DNA of 64,000 nt from Brevibacillus_H ginsengisoli (GTDB taxonomy: Bacteria; Bacillota; Bacilli; Brevibacillales; Brevibacillaceae), in contig NZ_JBNJQR010000005.1 in assembly GCF_050113715.1 (NCBI RefSeq), positions 1-64,000 on the forward strand, in the 5' to 3' direction. Below the pieces are notes generated by a model. The model was not told the origin of the DNA. It was given only the letters and a program-made list of their open reading frames with translations, and did not search any database. Shown one piece after another: positions 42,530 through 51,563 of this stretch (within the stretch, counting starts at the first letter, position 1; every line of letters starts with the position of its first letter). The position numbers were made by a program, and so were the translations under genes.

Positions 42530-45127
42530 ATGAAGAAAAGTTTAATCTTATTTACCTGTTTTCTAGTGCTTTGTGCAACATGGTTTTCTTCACCAGTTCT
42601 ACAGAAAGCGGAAGCAGCAAAAAAAGTGCTTCAAAGTGAAAAAGTAGCCCAAAGCATTACAGAGTGGGTACTTGATGATGAGAGAGGCTATATTTACGCT
42701 ATCTCTAAAGAAAGCAATCAATTATTATTTATCTCACTAAATAATTTGCAAGTGGAAAAAGAGATAGATATTGGGTCTTATCCAACTAATCTTGTTTTAC
42801 AAAATACGAAATTGTATATCGCCTTATCGGGAAGTACATCAATCGCTGTTGTTGATGTAAACAACAAAGTAATTGAAAATAAGTTGATTACAAGTAATAA
42901 ACCGTCTCAACTTGCCATTGAAGGAAATAAATTGTTTTATGTATCTGGAGATAAGGGTTGGCAAGAATTGTATATGTTTAATCTCGATTCTTCAAGTGAT
43001 GAAAAAATAGATATTAATAGCGCACAATTTTTTAGCTTTACCGATCCAGATATTGTTGCTGATCCGGTAAAGCATGTACTTTACATTGGTGAATCTGGAA
43101 CTTCGGGTGGAAATTGCATTGCACTAAGTACGAAGAATTATGGGATTTTGCATCGTTCAACATACAAAGAAGGATATGGATTTAGTTATCCCGAACGTAA
43201 AATTCTATTTGATGGGACTAGTGTATATTACGCCGGTCGCAAGCTAGACGGTAGTAATTTGGCTACTATAGATGGAACGTACAAGACAAGAGCTGACAAT
43301 GGCAATAGCCGTGCGGAGACTATTATCTACGTAAAGGGAAAATACGTTATATCAAACACGACTGTTTATGATCGCGATTTGTTCATTCCAATTATGGAAC
43401 TTCCTGTTAATAAAAACGACCTTAACTCTAGAGATACTAGAATAAAAGTTTTAATGGATAAATCAGATAATCTTATTATTTATAATTCTAAGGAACAACT
43501 GTTAAAAAGACTTCCTCTGAAGAAGACATTGCCGAAAACTGATTTTAAAATTCAAAAAAACAAAATTACATTTGGTGACAAAATTACCGATTGGGCCTAT
43601 GATAACAAGCGACAAATGATTTACGCCATACAGAGAGATACGAATAAATTACTCTTTGTCGATAGCGGTGATTTCACTGTAAAAAAAGAGTTATTTATTG
43701 GTTCTGAACCTACGGATATTGAGTACTATAAAGAAAAGCTCTATGTAGCATTGTATGGATCGACTAAGGTAGCTGTTATAGAATTAAACAAAAATAATAA
43801 GGTTGATGTAATCGAATTAATGCAGTCTCCTTATCGAATCGCAGTGTATGACGATAAAATGTATTCTATAGGCGGAGATCAGTGGGGATATCTGTATAGA
43901 TACTCATTTAAGAAAAAAACAAGTGAAAGAGCTATGAATGTTAGGTTTTACCCACCCTTCTTTGCGGTTGATCGAACAAATAATTTACTATATTTAGCTG
44001 ACCATGAGCTTCACGTGATAGATACGATAAAAGACATACAGTTAGAAGAGATTGGAGGCACATACGGTGAAAAAGTAGTGATAGATGGAAACGATCTGTT
44101 TTTTGGAAAGCGAAGATTTGATAAAAATCGTTTAAGTTATAGTAAAGGAACATACAATGAGCCGATTATTTATGCTTATAATGACTATATCTTTTCTTCT
44201 AAAAATTTGTATGATAAAGAATCTTACAAAGAAATATTTGAGTTTCCCTTCGAGGTAACAGATGTGATCGTTGATGATAATGGTGGAATTCTACTGTATA
44301 ACAACAATGATAAAACGATCTATAAGTATAAATCGGTTACAGAGTTGAAAAAGAGTTTCACAGAATCTAAATTAGAAGCTTCATTGAGTGACTTAAAGAT
44401 AAAAGCAGGAGAAAGTACTAATATCAAGATTTTTGCTATTTATGAGGATGGTAGAAAAGAGGATGTCACAAAACTTGCAAAATGGTCAGTTCATGATAGG
44501 GGTATTTGCTGGATCTCTGAAGGAGAGGTGTACGCGGAAAAATCAGGAAATACCGTTGCTACTGCAACTTACAAAGGATTAAGCATAGATATTCCTGTAA
44601 AAGTAGTAGATACTACTCAGTTAAAGATTTCAACGGGGGATCTTAAACTAAAGCAAGGTGAAACGCAGAAACTAAAAGTGATTTCAGTTTACTCTGATCA
44701 AACAGAAGAAGATGTGACGGAGCTGGCGAATTGGTGGTCGAGTAACAGTGGTGTTGCAGAAGTTTATAGAGGTAAAGTCAGAGCAATAGCTAATGGAGAA
44801 GCTATCTTGACGGCAAAATATAGGGGACAATCAATTGAAGTTAGGGTCTCCGTCGTTTCAACAGAAAAGAAATTGAAAAATCTTGTCCCATCCAGTAAGA
44901 AATTAACCATGAAAATAAATCAGAATAAACAAGTAAAAGTAAAAGCAGTTTATGAGGATGGAAGCAGTGAATATGTTACGGAAAAGGTTGAATGGAGTAT
45001 TGAAAATCAAGAGATTGCGGATGTTACAAACGGTTTAGTTGTAACGAAAGCTGTAGGGCAATCAATTATTAGCGGTACATACCTGGGGAAAAGTGTAAAG
45101 ATTCCACTTACCGTAAAAAAAGACTAG
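42530..45127 (+). CDS. Secreted beta-propeller protein with C-terminal Big2 Ig-like domains
   Basis: An 865-residue exported protein. Signal peptide at residues 1-29. The body repeats a pattern of about 45 residues ('ITEWVLDDERGYIYAISKESNQLLFI', again near residue 350 as 'ITDWAYDNKRQMIYAIQRDTNKLLFV'), typical of YncE-like beta-propellers, probably two related halves. From about residue 615 come three bacterial Ig-like (Big2) domains with 'EDVTKLAKWS', 'EDVTELANWWS', 'EYVTEKVEWS'. It likely sits on the cell surface; ligand unknown. The ATG follows GAGAGGAACC. Low GC compared with the core genes, and inside the ssrA island. The stop lies at the edge of a tmRNA relic. Confidence 0.75.
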   Translation: MKKSLILFTCFLVLCATWFSSPVLQKAEAAKKVLQSEKVAQSITEWVLDDERGYIYAISKESNQLLFISLNNLQVEKEIDIGSYPTNLVLQNTKLYIALSGSTSIAVVDVNNKVIENKLITSNKPSQLAIEGNKLFYVSGDKGWQELYMFNLDSSSDEKIDINSAQFFSFTDPDIVADPVKHVLYIGESGTSGGNCIALSTKNYGILHRSTYKEGYGFSYPERKILFDGTSVYYAGRKLDGSNLATIDGTYKTRADNGNSRAETIIYVKGKYVISNTTVYDRDLFIPIMELPVNKNDLNSRDTRIKVLMDKSDNLIIYNSKEQLLKRLPLKKTLPKTDFKIQKNKITFGDKITDWAYDNKRQMIYAIQRDTNKLLFVDSGDFTVKKELFIGSEPTDIEYYKEKLYVALYGSTKVAVIELNKNNKVDVIELMQSPYRIAVYDDKMYSIGGDQWGYLYRYSFKKKTSERAMNVRFYPPFFAVDRTNNLLYLADHELHVIDTIKDIQLEEIGGTYGEKVVIDGNDLFFGKRRFDKNRLSYSKGTYNEPIIYAYNDYIFSSKNLYDKESYKEIFEFPFEVTDVIVDDNGGILLYNNNDKTIYKYKSVTELKKSFTESKLEASLSDLKIKAGESTNIKIFAIYEDGRKEDVTKLAKWSVHDRGICWISEGEVYAEKSGNTVATATYKGLSIDIPVKVVDTTQLKISTGDLKLKQGETQKLKVISVYSDQTEEDVTELANWWSSNSGVAEVYRGKVRAIANGEAILTAKYRGQSIEVRVSVVSTEKKLKNLVPSSKKLTMKINQNKQVKVKAVYEDGSSEYVTEKVEWSIENQEIADVTNGLVVTKAVGQSIISGTYLGKSVKIPLTVKKD

Positions 45128-45202
45128 GTGCTACAACTTCATTCCCATGTGGCGTGACTAGCGCTCTTCATTTTAGGCTAATGCCTGAGACCTCCACCAA
45201 GT
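45125..45202 (+). pseudogene. Internal fragment of a decayed tmRNA gene
   Basis: These 78 bases align with 40708-40784 of ssrA: both carry CCCATGTGGCGTGA, TAGCGCTC and GAGACCTCC in the same order and spacing, with scattered substitutions and a small indel. This is the pseudoknot region after the tag frame. No tag, 5' or 3' tRNA-like part is attached. It is best read as the relic of a second, diverged ssrA copy. Nothing else is seen before the terminator at 45257. Confidence 0.75.
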
Positions 45203-45256
45203 AAAAATCAGAATTTAATTAGCGGTTATGATAGATGTATAAACTGAATTGTTTAC

Positions 45257-45297
45257 AAAAATAGACATCAAAAATTGGTGTCTATTTTTTTTTTTTA
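45257..45297 (+). terminator. Rho-independent terminator
   Basis: Stem AATAGACATCA / TGGTGTCTATT (one wobble) and a run of more than ten T residues. It ends the propeller-gene transcript or the former tmRNA unit. Confidence 0.85.
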
Positions 45298-45429
45298 CCT
45301 GTTCCACCTTCACCCTGAATAAGGATGAACTTATGACTTTTTGCCACTAACCAATATGACTTTTATAGAAGAAAATTTAAGAAAGCTTGAATACGTTCGT
45401 TTTTCATTACATCAGTGGAGGGATTTGTT

Positions 45430-46332
45430 TTGAAGATGGAAGAATCATTCATCATTCAACAAACAAAAGTGGGAAGGAAAAAAGTTAACCCGATTTTTGC
45501 AATTATTTTGCTTATTGTTTTTATTGTAGGAGGCCAGGCGATTGGAGAAGGCATCCTCGTCTTACTACACTCTCTGAAAAACTCTGAAAATGTATTTTTA
45601 CAAAATGTCTATTTTAGCTCTGCCGAATTTGTTTACTTTACAGCTGGTGTTGGAATTTTATTTTTATGGATTCGATATGTTGAAAAACGTCCAATCCATA
45701 CAATTGGTTTTACGAAAAAGGCTGCTTTTCAGAAATATACCAAGGGCTTACTGTATGGATTGATCCTTTTTATTGTTATTACGGGAGCAATGTTAGCATT
45801 AGGGTACTTGAAGCTTGATTTACAAAAAGTAGATGGTACCGTTTTGAGTTCGATGTTTATTTGGATGATAGCTTTTTTGATACAAGGTGCTGGAGAAGAA
45901 ATTCTCTTTAGAGGCTGGCTATTTCAAGTGATTTCGGTACGAACTAGAGTATGGGTGGGGGTTGTTGTTTCTTCTCTTGTATTTGGTCTTCTCCATTTGT
46001 TAACACCTCAGTTTAGCCTATATACGTTTATTGCCATCGTTTGTTATGGAATCTTTTTTTCACTTCTTTTTCTAAAAGAGGGAAATTTATGGGTTAACTG
46101 TGGCGTTCACACCATATGGAATTGGGCGCAAACATGTATTTTGGGATTTGGGGTGAGTGGAGAAAAAGCGATTGGGGGTAATACATTATTTAACCCTATT
46201 TTAAAAGAGGGACCTGAATTTATCACTGACGGTACCTTGTTTCTTATCATTACTTTGTTAATAGGCTCGGGTTTGATTCTAAGATCATTGTCAAAAAATA
46301 AAAAAACATATGACTTTTCCTCAATAAAATAA
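45430..46332 (+). CDS. CPBP-family intramembrane metalloprotease (CAAX-like)
   Basis: A 300-residue membrane protein with about eight helices. The glutamic protease motifs are present: EExxxR in 'GAGEEILFRGWLFQ', 'FGLLHLL' and 'HTIWNW'. CPBP proteins in Firmicutes often give immunity to, or help process, bacteriocins and other peptides. The start is TTG 45430, placed eight bases after GGAGGG; GTG 45415 overlaps that site. Within the ssrA island and followed by a secreted hydrolase on the same strand, 71 bases away. Confidence 0.87.
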   Translation: MKMEESFIIQQTKVGRKKVNPIFAIILLIVFIVGGQAIGEGILVLLHSLKNSENVFLQNVYFSSAEFVYFTAGVGILFLWIRYVEKRPIHTIGFTKKAAFQKYTKGLLYGLILFIVITGAMLALGYLKLDLQKVDGTVLSSMFIWMIAFLIQGAGEEILFRGWLFQVISVRTRVWVGVVVSSLVFGLLHLLTPQFSLYTFIAIVCYGIFFSLLFLKEGNLWVNCGVHTIWNWAQTCILGFGVSGEKAIGGNTLFNPILKEGPEFITDGTLFLIITLLIGSGLILRSLSKNKKTYDFSSIK

Positions 46333-46403
46333 GCATAGAAAACGACCAGAAGGAATTATGAAAACGGGATGGCCCCAATAAAGAATGAGGAGATAATACA
46401 AAA

Positions 46404-47495
46404 ATGAAAAAACGTATGCTACAATGCCTGGTGCTTGCCACTTTTACTTTCTGTTTTTCCATGATTACGAGCGTGACAGCCTTAGAGAATAATACGTACA
46501 AGAATAAGGTATACACACAACCAATTCAGGGAGCAAATAGTATTGCTACCTTGGAAAAGGTCATGATAGGTGGCACTGAACAGTGGATCACAATCAGAGG
46601 TGAGGATAAAAACAATCCGATTTTGCTCTATCTGCATGGAGGGCCGGGAAATGCAGAAATGAACAGTAATCCACGTTTTAAGCTTTTAGAAAAGCGATAT
46701 GTCGTAGTGAACTGGGATCAAAGAGGTTCTGGAAAATCATTTTCACCTAGTCTAAAGAAAGAAACATTACATGTCGAACAATATGTATCGGATACTCATG
46801 AAATGGTGGAAATGTTGAAAAAAAGGTTCGGAAGAGAAAAAATTTATTTGGCAGGCCATTCGTGGGGAAGTCTTCTTGGAATGTTGGAAGTGAAAAAGAA
46901 TCCGCAATCCTTTTATGCGTACATTGGAATCGGGCAATTTGTCGATGTAACCAAAGGAGACAAAATCGGATACGACTATACCTTAAAAAAAGCGAAGGAA
47001 GTAGGGAATCAACAAGCTGTTCGTGAGCTGCAGGCAATAGGGGCACCACCATATAAATCCTTCACCGACTTCTTAATGTACAGAAAGTGGATCGTCCAAT
47101 TGGGAGGAGTGTTTTACAGTCCCACCTACATCCAAGACGTCATGATTCCAGATGTGCAAAAAGCGACTGAATACACGGAAGACGAGAAGGAAAATTTTGA
47201 AACGGGTGCAATCACGCTCTTTACCGCAATTTCGCCAGAGTTGCCGAAATACAATTTGCTTGAAATGATCGATCAGGTAGAAGTGCCAGTCTATTTTATG
47301 ACCGGAAGATATGATCATAATACTCCTTACGAGCTAACCGAACAACTTTATCAAAAGCTCAAGGCCCCACAGAAGGAATTGATTTGGTTTGAGAAGTCCG
47401 GGCATGCTCCGAATTATGAGGAGGAAGAGAAGTTTGCAGAAGTGTTGAATGAGCATATTTTTTCTCAAACGTTCACGTTCACGAGCAAAAAATAA
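46404..47495 (+). CDS. Secreted alpha/beta hydrolase (proline iminopeptidase-like)
   Basis: A 363-residue exported hydrolase: signal peptide 1-26, oxyanion loop 'LYLHGGPGNAEM', nucleophile Ser in 'AGHSWGSLLG', Asp in 'TGRYDHNTPY', and His in 'SGHAPNYEEE'. The HGGPG and 'VVNWDQRGSGKS' motifs are those of S33 prolyl aminopeptidases. The export signal is unusual for that family and suggests an extracytoplasmic role, perhaps on peptides or antibiotics. The ATG follows AGGAGATAA. Shares a bidirectional terminator with the convergent ABC operon. Confidence 0.85.
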   Translation: MKKRMLQCLVLATFTFCFSMITSVTALENNTYKNKVYTQPIQGANSIATLEKVMIGGTEQWITIRGEDKNNPILLYLHGGPGNAEMNSNPRFKLLEKRYVVVNWDQRGSGKSFSPSLKKETLHVEQYVSDTHEMVEMLKKRFGREKIYLAGHSWGSLLGMLEVKKNPQSFYAYIGIGQFVDVTKGDKIGYDYTLKKAKEVGNQQAVRELQAIGAPPYKSFTDFLMYRKWIVQLGGVFYSPTYIQDVMIPDVQKATEYTEDEKENFETGAITLFTAISPELPKYNLLEMIDQVEVPVYFMTGRYDHNTPYELTEQLYQKLKAPQKELIWFEKSGHAPNYEEEEKFAEVLNEHIFSQTFTFTSKK

Positions 47496-47514
47496 TTCAA
47501 AGATCCATCGTATA

Positions 47515-47557
47515 AAAGACGATCCTTTATTGGAAAAGGGATCGTCTCTTTTGTGTA
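47515..47557. terminator. Bidirectional terminator shared by hydrolase and ABC operon
   Basis: Stem AAGACGATCC / GGGATCGTCTCTT flanked by A and T runs. It includes the last codons of the ABC permease. Confidence 0.85.
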
Positions 47558-49119
47558 CCTTTCAGTTTTAACAGATGAAGGAGAAGCAACATATCGGCAA
47601 AGAGTGCAAACCAGAATGGAATGCCAAGTTCGTTTGCTTTTGGTGTGGAACCGATAAAATCAAAATACGAAAGCTGGTTAATCGGACCCAAATACCAGAC
47701 CAGCAAAAATATGATTTCGAACGGTCTGCTGTTACCAATATAGGTGCCAAGAATGATGGCTAGCCCTGAGATAAAACAAGCGCTTGCTAATAAGGAAAAT
47801 AGCGTATACCAGTTTAGAGAGAAAGCAGAGGAGAGCAGCATACCGCTTGTAGCAAATAGGCTAACAATGATACCGCATCCCCATACAAGGACCGTATGAG
47901 AAACGGGAAACCGTGAAGAAGAGTGGATTATCTCCGTTACCTTATGTATTTTTGCTTGGCTCCCCATTTTCGCCCAAATAGGCATTGACCAGATCATAGA
48001 TAAAGGGACAAACCACCTAAGTGCGATATCACTAGACAGGATGAGACAGCAGAATATGAGCGCCAGTTGGATCGCATACCAATAAAGTGGCATGCCTTTG
48101 TACAAAATTTTTAGTTCATAGCATAGCAATTGGACGAAACGAAATCCGTTTCCATATGACAATAAAGGTGTAAGAGTAACGGTCGTACGTATAGGAGAAG
48201 GTTGCTCATTTTTTACAGCCTCACGTTCCGAGAGAGATGGGAGCTTCTGTTTCTTCCTTTTGGCTGTATGGCGTACACGATTTTGGTCAAATCGCTGAAA
48301 AAGAAGCGATCCGCACAATACGAGCAAGATGGCTGGCAATAACCAAGCAACACGCGCTGCGATCATGCCGACAGACCAGTCGATACCATTCCAAAGAAAT
48401 GTCTTCGGCAGACCGGTAACTTCGATAATACCAATGCTCCCTGTACCAGTCCCTGAAACGTTCATGCTAGATAACGGAATCGTTAAAGCGAGAGGGTCTA
48501 TGGGGAGTGAGGGTGTGGTGAAGTGGCTAATGAGCATAGATCCAATCCAGAGAAAGAAGTAAACAACATTACCAGTAACGCCCTTTAAAAAACCAACCAT
48601 TTCAAATAATATGGCGAGTGCACTGACCGATGCTAGTAGTGGAACAGTAAGAAACAGAAAAGGGGAAAGCAATGGCCATAGCTGTAACGAATGATCCTCT
48701 CCACGTATCTGCTGCATCACAGCAGCGGCAATCATCAGAAAAAAGGTTAGAAAAAGGAGCAGCATGAAGTTACTTGTGGTTTTGCCAAGTGTGTATTGAA
48801 AGTTGCTAATGGGTGAGGAAGCGATTAGCTGACCGGTTTTCGTTAGTTCATCTCGTTCCACCGAATTTTTTACTGCATAAAAACCGATGAGAGAAATGGC
48901 AATGTTGGATAAAACAGCAGTCATGCTACCGATCCATGCAGAATTATAGATACCTCTCGTGCCGCCTAAATCCAAGGTGAGGTAGCTGGCTTCTTTTGGG
49001 GGGACAAAGAAATAGCCTAATAGGAGTGTAAAGGCAATGAGAATATAAAAGTTTGTTCTTCGAATACGTTCGAAAAAATCAGCGAGAGCAATTGCAAAGA
49101 TAGTCGTGATGTTGTTCAT
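47527..49119 (-). CDS. ABC transporter permease (ABC-2-like, large)
   Basis: A 530-residue membrane protein with about 12 predicted helices in two halves separated by a basic stretch near residues 290-320 ('HTAKRKKQKLPSLSEREAVK'). It looks like fused ABC-2-type permease domains. The ATG at 49119 follows AAAGGAGT and overlaps the ATPase stop (ATGA). The frame opens 72 bases earlier but inside the ATPase gene. It would export an unknown compound, perhaps an antimicrobial peptide or lipid. C-terminus is 'GTQKRRSLFQ'. Confidence 0.82.
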   Translation of the reverse strand: MNNITTIFAIALADFFERIRRTNFYILIAFTLLLGYFFVPPKEASYLTLDLGGTRGIYNSAWIGSMTAVLSNIAISLIGFYAVKNSVERDELTKTGQLIASSPISNFQYTLGKTTSNFMLLLFLTFFLMIAAAVMQQIRGEDHSLQLWPLLSPFLFLTVPLLASVSALAILFEMVGFLKGVTGNVVYFFLWIGSMLISHFTTPSLPIDPLALTIPLSSMNVSGTGTGSIGIIEVTGLPKTFLWNGIDWSVGMIAARVAWLLPAILLVLCGSLLFQRFDQNRVRHTAKRKKQKLPSLSEREAVKNEQPSPIRTTVTLTPLLSYGNGFRFVQLLCYELKILYKGMPLYWYAIQLALIFCCLILSSDIALRWFVPLSMIWSMPIWAKMGSQAKIHKVTEIIHSSSRFPVSHTVLVWGCGIIVSLFATSGMLLSSAFSLNWYTLFSLLASACFISGLAIILGTYIGNSRPFEIIFLLVWYLGPINQLSYFDFIGSTPKANELGIPFWFALFADMLLLLHLLKLKGTQKRRSLFQ

Positions 49120-50003
49120 GCAGTGACTCCTTTCTTGAGGGCGGCCGTTCGAAATAGATAGGCATCCTCCAGTGTAGGAATCACCCGCCAAGCGGTATGA
49201 TCTGGTGGTACTTCAGAAACGATCCTGACTAATAGCCCATCATTTTTTCTGACAGAGTGGCTAATTTGAAACATATTTTGGAAGAGATGAAACTGTTCTT
49301 CCTTAACCGAACATTCCCAGACATGTCCTTCTGCCGCTTGAAGGAGTGCATCCGGGGTAGTATGAGTAAGCAATTTTCCCTTTGCCATAATCGCGATGCG
49401 GTCTGCCACCGCCTCGATATCTGAAACGATATGCGTCGATAAAATGACAATCCGTCCTTTGGAAATGCTAGAGAGCAAATTCCGAAAGTGAACGCGTTCT
49501 TCCGGATCTAATCCAACTGTGGGTTCATCAAGGATGAGGCATTTGGGATCGTTTAACAAGGATTGTGCAATGCCAACCCGCTGTTTCATCCCGCCAGAAT
49601 ATCCACCAAGGGGGCGTTTGCAGACTTCTGTTAAATTGAGCAATTGCAGTAGCTCTTCAATACGTTTTTTGGCGGCCTTTCGATCCATTCCTTTGAGGGC
49701 AGCTATATATTGTAGAAATTCAATTGCGTTTAAATTTGGGTAGACACCAAAATCTTGCGGCAAATAACCAAGCTGTGAACGGATCGTATTGGGAAATTGA
49801 GTAATGTCTTGACTGTTCCACGATACCTTCCCTTCGGATGGCCGTGTCAAAGTCGCAAGTATACGCATCAACGAGGATTTACCTGCTCCATTTGGACCTA
49901 ATAAGCCCGTGATGCCTTCCTCTATCTGTATAGTAATTTCGCGTAGAGCCCACGATTGTCCGAGATATTGCTTTCCGACGTTTTCTACTATCAGCTGTGC
50001 CAT
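49116..50003 (-). CDS. ABC transporter ATP-binding protein (exporter type)
   Basis: A 295-residue ATPase: Walker A 'GPNGAGKSS', Q-loop 'GYLPQDFGVYPNLN', signature 'YSGGMKQR', Walker B 'CLILDEP', switch His in 'LSTHIVSD'. The C-terminal part after residue 215 is typical of drug- and peptide-export ATPases (CcmA type). Overlaps the permease gene by four bases. Fourth gene of an operon headed by its own two-component system. Confidence 0.92.
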   Translation of the reverse strand: MAQLIVENVGKQYLGQSWALREITIQIEEGITGLLGPNGAGKSSLMRILATLTRPSEGKVSWNSQDITQFPNTIRSQLGYLPQDFGVYPNLNAIEFLQYIAALKGMDRKAAKKRIEELLQLLNLTEVCKRPLGGYSGGMKQRVGIAQSLLNDPKCLILDEPTVGLDPEERVHFRNLLSSISKGRIVILSTHIVSDIEAVADRIAIMAKGKLLTHTTPDALLQAAEGHVWECSVKEEQFHLFQNMFQISHSVRKNDGLLVRIVSEVPPDHTAWRVIPTLEDAYLFRTAALKKGVTA

Positions 50004-50018
50004 GAATAGTGATCTCCT

Positions 50019-50729
50019 TTACTTGGAAAGTTGTTTAACGCCAAAATTCCCACTATTGGTTAATACCGAAATCTTAGGTTTTCCGCTTCCTAGTGTTCCA
50101 ATCATCTGGTGGTCAGTGTTCGTTGAGAAAAGCATATCGGGTATGAAGAGGGTTGCCTTACCTGAATTCGAGCGATAATCGATAGCAAGTGATACTGGTT
50201 TTTCGGTGTAGCCAATTGACACATTACCGCTTGAGGTTTCTACGTTGATATCGTTAAACAACTGTTCATTTGAAAGGGTAACTTGACCTGATTTGGTACT
50301 GATTTGTAATACCTTGGCTTGAACATTGGAAGAGGTCACGTTACCACTGGCAGTTTCTACGACAATTTTTTCATAGAGGGTTTGCGGGACTTTGAGTTGG
50401 ATCATTGGTTGATCTATCGTGACCCCTGTTAAGGAGAAAATTGGTTTTGGCCCTTGAATAGTAAGGGTTTTGTTACTTTCGCTGACATGCATTTGGAAAT
50501 CATCAACATATTGCTTATTGATTTTTGTGGAAAAGGAGACAGTCACATGGGTAGTTGTATCGGGAATAAGGGTAACGCCTGTAGAGCCTGTATTTACAAT
50601 TTCAATCTGGTTCACCACTTCTTTCGAGACATACTCTTGATTGATTTGTACCAGAGCGGTATCGGAGCTACAGCCTGATACTGCGATGCCTACGAATAAC
50701 AAGAGTAGAAGCTGTTTGATTTTTATCAT
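50019..50729 (-). CDS. DUF4097-type beta-helix lipoprotein
   Basis: A 236-residue lipoprotein with lipobox 'VSGC' after a signal peptide. The mature part repeats 'VETASGNVTSSNVQAKVLQISTKSGQV'-like strands ('VETSSGNVSIGY'), the SGxV pattern of DUF4097 putative adhesins. The start at 50729 follows AAAGGGGTG; the frame opens 75 bases earlier without support. It is placed between the response regulator and the exporter, so it may sense or capture the exported or toxic compound outside the membrane. Inferred from context. Confidence 0.75.
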   Translation of the reverse strand: MIKIKQLLLLLFVGIAVSGCSSDTALVQINQEYVSKEVVNQIEIVNTGSTGVTLIPDTTTHVTVSFSTKINKQYVDDFQMHVSESNKTLTIQGPKPIFSLTGVTIDQPMIQLKVPQTLYEKIVVETASGNVTSSNVQAKVLQISTKSGQVTLSNEQLFNDINVETSSGNVSIGYTEKPVSLAIDYRSNSGKATLFIPDMLFSTNTDHQMIGTLGSGKPKISVLTNSGNFGVKQLSK

Positions 50730-50861
50730 AATGACACCCCTTTCAAAGATTGCGGGAAATCGAGTTTTCATAACTGCCATGGTTATCGTAGCAAGATCAG
50801 GCAATGGAAATGAGTGTCGTTAGGATAGAAAAAAGTCATAAAAAAAGGTGCCCTTTGGACA

Positions 50862-50903
50862 AAAAAAGAGGGGCTTGCTCTCACTTCCTAGAGCAAACCC
50901 TCA
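50862..50903 (-). terminator. Terminator overlapping the response-regulator stop
   Basis: On the minus strand GGGTTTGCTCT / AGAGCAAGCCC followed by CTCTTTTTTT. It separates the two-component genes from the lipoprotein/ABC genes, so the latter need read-through or their own promoter. Confidence 0.8.
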
Positions 50904-51562
50904 TCAATGGCTTTTTTGGTTGCTGCAGCGCGATTGCGCACATGCAGCTTGGAGTAAATACTGGAAACATAATTTTTAACGGTTCCTTCTGAGATATACA
51001 GCTTTTCAGCAATTGCCCAATTTTGCAATCCTTCAGAGATGAGTTGCAACACTTGCAGCTCTCGTTCAATCAAATCGTAGAGGTTCTTCTTGCCTGCAGG
51101 TACGAACGATTGCATTGATGTTTCATTGTTATGCAGGAGGGACACATGTGATAGAAAAATTTCCTTTGCTAACTCTTGCGGGATCATCGTTTTCCCTTTA
51201 TGCACCAAGCGAATAGCGGTACTTAGATCTTGTGGATCGATTGCCTTCAGAAGATAACCTTCTGCTCCAGCCTGCATGGCATTGACAACGAAATGAATAT
51301 CTTCAAAAGTGGTAAGGATTATCACTTTTACGAGCGGAAACCGTTTTTTGAGGATTTTTGTGGCTTCCACACCATCCATTTCCGGCATATGGATGTCCAT
51401 CAGCACAATATCAGGTGGGTGCTCCTGACATTTCTCTATCGCTACTCTACCATTTACCGCAGTCGAGACGATCTGAAAGTCTTCTTCTAAATCAAGTACA
51501 ATTTGAAGACTTTTCCGAATCAAATCCTGGTCTTCCACAATGCAGATACGAATTAGCTCCAT
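50888..51562 (-). CDS. NarL/LuxR-type response regulator
   Basis: A 224-residue regulator: receiver domain with phospho-acceptor Asp56 ('DIVLMDIHMPEMDG'), acidic pair at the N-terminus ('VEDQD'), switch Lys in 'GYLLKA', and a C-terminal LuxR helix-turn-helix ('NWAIAEKLYISEGTVKNYVSSIYSKLHV'). It is one base downstream of the kinase gene and should control the exporter behind it. Confidence 0.93.
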   Translation of the reverse strand: MELIRICIVEDQDLIRKSLQIVLDLEEDFQIVSTAVNGRVAIEKCQEHPPDIVLMDIHMPEMDGVEATKILKKRFPLVKVIILTTFEDIHFVVNAMQAGAEGYLLKAIDPQDLSTAIRLVHKGKTMIPQELAKEIFLSHVSLLHNNETSMQSFVPAGKKNLYDLIERELQVLQLISEGLQNWAIAEKLYISEGTVKNYVSSIYSKLHVRNRAAATKKAIDEGLL

Positions 51563-51563
51563 A

